DNA of 64,000 nucleotides, from the NCBI RefSeq assembly GCF_000219875.1, contig NC_017167.1, positions 1,361,092-1,425,091 on the forward strand, written 5' to 3'. This DNA is from Alicyclobacillus acidocaldarius subsp. acidocaldarius Tc-4-1 (GTDB lineage: Bacteria; Bacillota; Bacilli; Alicyclobacillales; Alicyclobacillaceae). The number at the start of each line of letters is the position of its first letter. Position 1 is the stretch's first letter. The notes under the pieces are model-generated. The model was not told where the DNA came from and did no database searches. It saw nothing but the letters and a program-made list of their open reading frames with translations. The position numbers were made by a program, and so were the translations under genes. Below, one piece after another: positions 60,427-64,000 of the stretch.

Positions 60427-61923
60427 GTGTGGGTGAGCTTGAGACAGGAGGTTCTGGCACGCAGGGCCGCGGAAGTGGCGAAACAGATGGCCAAACGCCT
60501 CGAGCCGTGTCCTGATCTCCGCGTGCAACCCTGGTCGACGCAGCGCGACACGGGCGTCGTGGTGTGGCTCGAAGGGCTGGTGGACGCCGACAAGCTGCAG
60601 GAGGCACTGCTCGCGCTGCGCGACGCTGGGGGCGCCCGCGGGCGCAGGGAGATCCCGCATCCGGGCGTTGCCACGCAACAGGTGGAAACGCTCTCTGCTG
60701 CCGTTCGAGCTGTCCTCGACGGATGTGCCGTGATCGCCCGAGACGGGGCCAGTTCGGCGCAGGCATGGCGGCTCGATCGAGTGCCGGCCAGGTCCGTGGA
60801 CCGCTCGGAGAACGAACCCACCCTACACGGCCCGCAGGAAGCGTTCATCGAACGTCTGTCCGTCAATCTGGCCTTGGTGCGCAAGCGCCTTAAGTCGCCA
60901 CGGTTGAAGATTGAGACGTTCATGGTCGGCGAGACGTCGCCGTGCGAGATCGCAATTTTGTATGAAGAAGGCGTGGTGAAGTCCGACCTGTTGTGCGAGG
61001 TGCGGCGGCGGATCTCGCAAATTCGCGTCGACTATGTCGCGGACATCAACGAGGTGCGCGAGTTCATCAACGACCCGCGCTTCTCGGTGTTTCCGACGAC
61101 GGAGGAGACGGAGCGGCCGGATTGCGTGGTGGCAGGGTTGATGGAGGGGCGGGTGGCCATCATCGCGGACGGATCGCCGACGTGTCTGATGGTGCCTGTG
61201 ACCTTCGCCATGAATCTGAGTTCGCCCGAAGACTACTACATGCACTATTCGCTTGCCTTGCCGCTTCGCCTCCTGCGGCACCTGATGTTTTGGAGTTCCG
61301 TGCTGTTGCCCGCATTGTACGTGGCGCTCTTGACGTACAACCAGGACTTGTTGCCGACGCCGCTCTTGGTGAGCGTGGCGGCACAACACTCGGGCATTCC
61401 GTTTCCGACGGTCATCGAGGCGCTCGGCATGATGGTGGCCTTCGAGGCGCTTCGCGAGGCCGGAACCCGTTTGCCGCGGGCAGTGGGGCAATCTGTGAGC
61501 ATCGTCGGCACGCTCGTCATTGGCGACGCGGCGGTTCGTGCTGGGCTCGTATCCCCGGGCATGGTCATCATTGTCTCGGCCACGGGCGTGGCATCGTTCA
61601 CGCTGCCCGCCCTCGGCCTGGTGCAGGCCGCGCGGCTGCTTCAGTTTCCGTTCGTGCTGGCCGCGGGGCTGTTCGGCCTGTACGGGGTGCTCATGCTGGG
61701 CATCGCGCTTTTGGGCCGCATGGCGTCTCTCCGATCGTTCGGCGTGCCGTATCTCGCGCCCATCGCCCCAACTTTCATCCGCGATATGAAGGACGTGATC
61801 ATCCGCGCGCCGTGGTGGATGATGCAGGGAAGGCCGCGCCAGTTTCAACCGGTGAAGCGCGATCGTGTCCCGAAACATCCCGCGCGCAAGCAGTCGCCGC
61901 GGTGGAGGTGGCGTCCATGGTGA
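60427..61923 (+). CDS. Spore germination protein, GerAA/GerKA family (A subunit)
   Basis: This is the A subunit of a GerA-type germinant receptor in the inner spore membrane. The 498-residue protein has a soluble N-terminal domain up to about residue 250, with IETFMVGETSPCEIAILYEE, VREFINDPRFSVFPTTEETE and RPDCVVAGLMEGRVAIIADG, all characteristic. A membrane domain of several helices follows (LLPALYVALLTYNQDLLP, LPRAVGQSVSIVGTLVIGDA). The C-terminus is basic. The N-terminus is shorter than in Bacillus GerAA. The start is uncertain among GTG 60427, GTG 60433 and TTG 60439. It heads an A-C-D-B gene order. Confidence 0.9.
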   Translation: MWVSLRQEVLARRAAEVAKQMAKRLEPCPDLRVQPWSTQRDTGVVVWLEGLVDADKLQEALLALRDAGGARGRREIPHPGVATQQVETLSAAVRAVLDGCAVIARDGASSAQAWRLDRVPARSVDRSENEPTLHGPQEAFIERLSVNLALVRKRLKSPRLKIETFMVGETSPCEIAILYEEGVVKSDLLCEVRRRISQIRVDYVADINEVREFINDPRFSVFPTTEETERPDCVVAGLMEGRVAIIADGSPTCLMVPVTFAMNLSSPEDYYMHYSLALPLRLLRHLMFWSSVLLPALYVALLTYNQDLLPTPLLVSVAAQHSGIPFPTVIEALGMMVAFEALREAGTRLPRAVGQSVSIVGTLVIGDAAVRAGLVSPGMVIIVSATGVASFTLPALGLVQAARLLQFPFVLAAGLFGLYGVLMLGIALLGRMASLRSFGVPYLAPIAPTFIRDMKDVIIRAPWWMMQGRPRQFQPVKRDRVPKHPARKQSPRWRWRPW

Positions 61924-63089
61924 AATGGGTGACCGTGCGCAAGCGCCCGAGCGCGATCACGGCCGCCTTGCTTTGCGCCGCCTTTGTGACCGGGTGCGAT
62001 TACAACGACATCGATCACCTGTACATTGCGACGGGCATGGGCGTGGATCGAGAGGGACACAGTGTGCGGCTGTCCATGGATCTCGTCCAACCCGGAGGCG
62101 CGGACAACCCGGCGACGGGCGAGAACGCTAACTCGCAGGGCAACGCGCCGGATTGGATTGTGTCGGCGGACGCGCCGACGTTTGAAGAGGCCATGAGCAG
62201 TCTCCAAGCGAAGCTCTCCCATTCGCTGTACCTGCAGCACAACGCGCTTGTGCTGTTTTCGGAAGATGCCCTTCGCGACTTCGCGCCCATCGCGGACGCG
62301 CTCGAGCGAGATCGGCAGTTGCGCCGCAGCCAGCTCTGGGTCATCACGCCGACGTCCGCTGAGTCCGTGCTGCGGGAATCCACGGGGCAGACAGAGCCTA
62401 TCTCGCTCGTCATCCGAGATCTCGTGGATGAGGCATCGCGCAGGGAGGCGTGCCTCGCGAGCGACGAGCTCCACGTGGTGAAGGCGCTGCTTCGGCCGTC
62501 GGGTGTCGCACCGCTCGCGGCCATCGAAGAGGGACCTGGCGGATCGCCCGAAGTCAAGGGACTGGCTTACCTGCAGCGAGATGGAAAGTTGGCCATCGTC
62601 GATCGCGGCCGGTTGCTGGACAACGCCTGGTGGTTGGGGCGCACTTTGGATGTGCGCGAGGTGGTTCCCTGGGCAAAGGGCGGACGCCAGGGCGCCATCG
62701 GGGTGCATTGGCTGCGCACTTCGACGCGGCTCGTAGTGGACACTTCCGGTCAATCCCCGAAGGTGCGCGTGGTCTGGCGCGGGACGGGCGAGATTGAGCG
62801 TTGGCAAGCGAGCGAGAAGATGAGCGCGAACACGTTTGCGGCACTGGAGCAAGCCATCCGCGAGGACGTCGAACATCGCCTCGCCAAGGCCCTCGACCAG
62901 GCCCGAGCCGTCGATATGGACGCCTTTGGCTTGACCAACGCGTGCGCGGAGAAGGGCATCCAACTGCGCGACGGGGCGTGGAAGCGCCTCCAGGTCGAGT
63001 ATGACATCGAACCTCACATCGTTCATGGCCAGCTCGCCAGCACAACCCCGTTTGCCCAGGAGGCGAAGGGAAGGGAGGGCTCTTCATGA
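61917..63089 (+). CDS. Spore germination lipoprotein, GerAC/GerKC family (C subunit)
   Basis: This 390-residue lipoprotein has a signal peptide ending in VTGC (Cys near residue 27), the site of diacylglycerol attachment that depends on GerF/Lgt. DIDHLYIATGMGVDREGHS replaces the common EL-like start of GerAC proteins. LYLQHNALVLFSEDALRDF and the C-terminal AWKRLQVEYDIEPHIVHGQL follow family patterns. ATG 61917 has GGAGGTGG upstream and overlaps the A gene by 7 bases. A far longer in-frame extension across the A gene is accidental. Confidence 0.88.
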   Translation: MVKWVTVRKRPSAITAALLCAAFVTGCDYNDIDHLYIATGMGVDREGHSVRLSMDLVQPGGADNPATGENANSQGNAPDWIVSADAPTFEEAMSSLQAKLSHSLYLQHNALVLFSEDALRDFAPIADALERDRQLRRSQLWVITPTSAESVLRESTGQTEPISLVIRDLVDEASRREACLASDELHVVKALLRPSGVAPLAAIEEGPGGSPEVKGLAYLQRDGKLAIVDRGRLLDNAWWLGRTLDVREVVPWAKGGRQGAIGVHWLRTSTRLVVDTSGQSPKVRVVWRGTGEIERWQASEKMSANTFAALEQAIREDVEHRLAKALDQARAVDMDAFGLTNACAEKGIQLRDGAWKRLQVEYDIEPHIVHGQLASTTPFAQEAKGREGSS

Positions 63090-63331
63090 CGAGCGTTTGG
63101 GCCGTCCTGTGGGCCATTCTCGGCGCTGTCGTGGACTTTCGCAGATGGGTGCCCAAGTCGTGGCGCGAGTGGGTGGCGTGGTTCCTGTTGACCGCACTGG
63201 CCATTGGAGTCGCGGTTGCGGCCGATGTCCATCTGTGGCCTCGTCTGGGCCCGCTTCATCTGTTCGATCTCGCATTTTCCGGTCCGAGCTCGTGGTTGTA
63301 CGGGGGGCGGGCCGGGCCGCAGGAGGCGTGA
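63086..63331 (+). CDS. Small two-helix membrane protein in the ger operon (possible D-type subunit)
   Basis: This 81-residue protein has two hydrophobic stretches (VWAVLWAILGAVVDF, residues 4-18, and WVAWFLLTALAIGVAVAADV, about 29-48). The ATG overlaps the previous stop (ATGA), so translation is coupled. Small two-helix D subunits exist in some Bacillus ger operons and tune germination. By size and place this protein may be such a subunit, but sequence similarity cannot be confirmed. The polar C-terminus is rich in Gly and Pro. Confidence 0.7.
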   Translation: MTSVWAVLWAILGAVVDFRRWVPKSWREWVAWFLLTALAIGVAVAADVHLWPRLGPLHLFDLAFSGPSSWLYGGRAGPQEA

Positions 63332-63334
63332 CTC

Positions 63335-64000
63335 GTGATTCAGATCTCACGCTATCAACTCATCCTCATGCTCATCTGGACTGTGCTGGGGACGGGCATC
63401 GTCACCATGCCCGGTACCATCGCTCAATTCACGCTCCGCGACGCATGGATTTCAGGCTTTGGATTGCTCCTGGGCGCCGTGATATGCGCGGTCCTTTCGC
63501 TGGCACACGTGCGCCTGTTTCCCGGGCGAACCCTCACCCAGGCCGCCATCGACGTGCTCGGTCCCACGCTTGGCCGCGCCTACGGGATCTGGTATCTCGC
63601 GTACGGCTTTGTCACGATGGCCACCATCGGCCGCGAGATGAGCGCCTTCATCGGCATCTCCATCTTGCCGAACACGCCGGATTTTCTTCTGAGTGCCATC
63701 GCGTTTGCGGTATCCATGTACCTGGCGTACCTCGGCATCGAAGTGGTGGCGCGCGTGAACGAGTTCATCCTGCCGCTTGCCGCCGTCGTCTCCCCGGTCT
63801 TGTTCCTTCTCGCGGCTCGGTTGTTTGACACGTCGTCCTTTCGACCGCTCCTCGGCGATCCCGCCGGCGCCGCCTGGCGCGCAGCTGTCGTGCCTGCATT
63901 TGCCTACGGCCTGGAGTTTGCCATCGCGCTGCAGTGGGTTCCAGTGCTCCGCTCGCCTCGCACGCTGCCGTGGGACATCCTCGTTGCGGGAGCCATTAGT
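63335..64000 (+). CDS. Spore germination permease, GerAB/GerKB family (B subunit), 5' part
   Basis: The frame is open from GTG 63335 to the window end, giving 222 residues. It begins IQISRYQLILMLIWTVLGTG followed by IVTMPG, the helix 1 pattern of GerAB/amino acid-permease-like (APC superfamily) receptors. At least six hydrophobic segments are visible, including FILPLAAVVSPVLFLLAARL. The B subunit binds germinant in characterised receptors. AGGAGGCG lies about 8 bases upstream. The rest lies outside the window. Confidence 0.88.
   Translation, partial: MIQISRYQLILMLIWTVLGTGIVTMPGTIAQFTLRDAWISGFGLLLGAVICAVLSLAHVRLFPGRTLTQAAIDVLGPTLGRAYGIWYLAYGFVTMATIGREMSAFIGISILPNTPDFLLSAIAFAVSMYLAYLGIEVVARVNEFILPLAAVVSPVLFLLAARLFDTSSFRPLLGDPAGAAWRAAVVPAFAYGLEFAIALQWVPVLRSPRTLPWDILVAGAIS

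Noticed and set aside
60993-61916. An N-terminal extension of the GerC protein through the whole GerA gene
   Set aside because: The extension is a shadow of the GerA frame. The lipoprotein signal peptide at ATG 61917 fixes the real start.

Overview
The window is GC-rich, densely coded chromosomal DNA from an endospore-forming Firmicute. Gene order and protein character fit an Alicyclobacillus-type bacterium (inference). The evidence is the dipicolinate synthase, spoIIIE, spoVS, cotE and ger genes, the Bacillus-like order dpaA-dpaB-asd-dapG-dapA ... rnjB-tepA-ylzJ-spoIIIE ... ymfK-rodZ-pgsA-cinA-recA-recX-rny-spoVS ... miaB-ymcA/ylbF-mutS-mutL-miaA-hfq, frequent GTG/TTG starts, and a Thermus-type isocitrate dehydrogenase.

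Layout. (1) 1-7.4 kb: the end of an M16 peptidase gene, dut, then a sporulation/lysine operon (dpaAB, asd, dapG, dapA) behind a consensus-like sigma-K promoter, closed by an rRNA methyltransferase gene. (2) 7.4-17.7 kb: a branched-chain amino-acid and acyl-CoA catabolism island (acyl-CoA dehydrogenase, 3-hydroxyisobutyrate dehydrogenase, methylmalonate-semialdehyde dehydrogenase, 3-hydroxyisobutyryl-CoA hydrolase-like protein, acyl-CoA synthetase, thiolase, HSD10-like SDR) with a convergent leucine dehydrogenase gene. It sits between dapA and rnjB, which are adjacent in Bacillus. Both of its transcription units carry nearly identical CcpA-type cre motifs. (3) 17.7-35.1 kb: RNase J, a ClpP-like protease, YlzJ, SpoIIIE, three poorly known proteins, YmfK, RodZ, YajQ, PgsA (apparent frameshift), CinA, a DbpA-type helicase, LexA-boxed recA, recX and RNase Y. 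(4) 35.1-42.5 kb: spoVS, a dipeptidase, cotE and a spore-coat-associated cluster of three YheC/YheD ATP-grasp proteins plus a glutamine-synthetase-fold amidoligase. This is the most interesting system in the window. (5) 42.5-51.6 kb: miaB, a RicF/RicA-family gene, mutS, mutL, an RsmJ-like methyltransferase, miaA, hfq and four tRNAs (Thr, Trp, Thr, Val). (6) 51.7-58.6 kb: an insertion-sequence graveyard with IS1182-type, IS21, IS3 (two oppositely oriented partial copies), a second IS3-type remnant and an IS256-type remnant. (7) 58.7-64 kb: icd (two compensating frameshifts) and a GerA-type germinant receptor operon running off the window.

How the parts work together. The asd-dapG-dapA enzymes supply dihydrodipicolinate, which DpaAB converts to dipicolinic acid in the mother cell late in sporulation. 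CotE organises the coat, and the ATP-grasp/amidoligase set beside it may modify coat polypeptides (inference). SpoIIIE moves DNA into the forespore, and the Ger operon senses germinants. The catabolic island would take valine and isoleucine to propionyl-CoA and acetyl-CoA under carbon catabolite control (inference).

Caution. Non-mobile genes pgsA, the amidoligase gene and icd, and also the IS21 istA gene, contain apparent one-base shifts located at short homopolymers. These may be sequence errors rather than biology.
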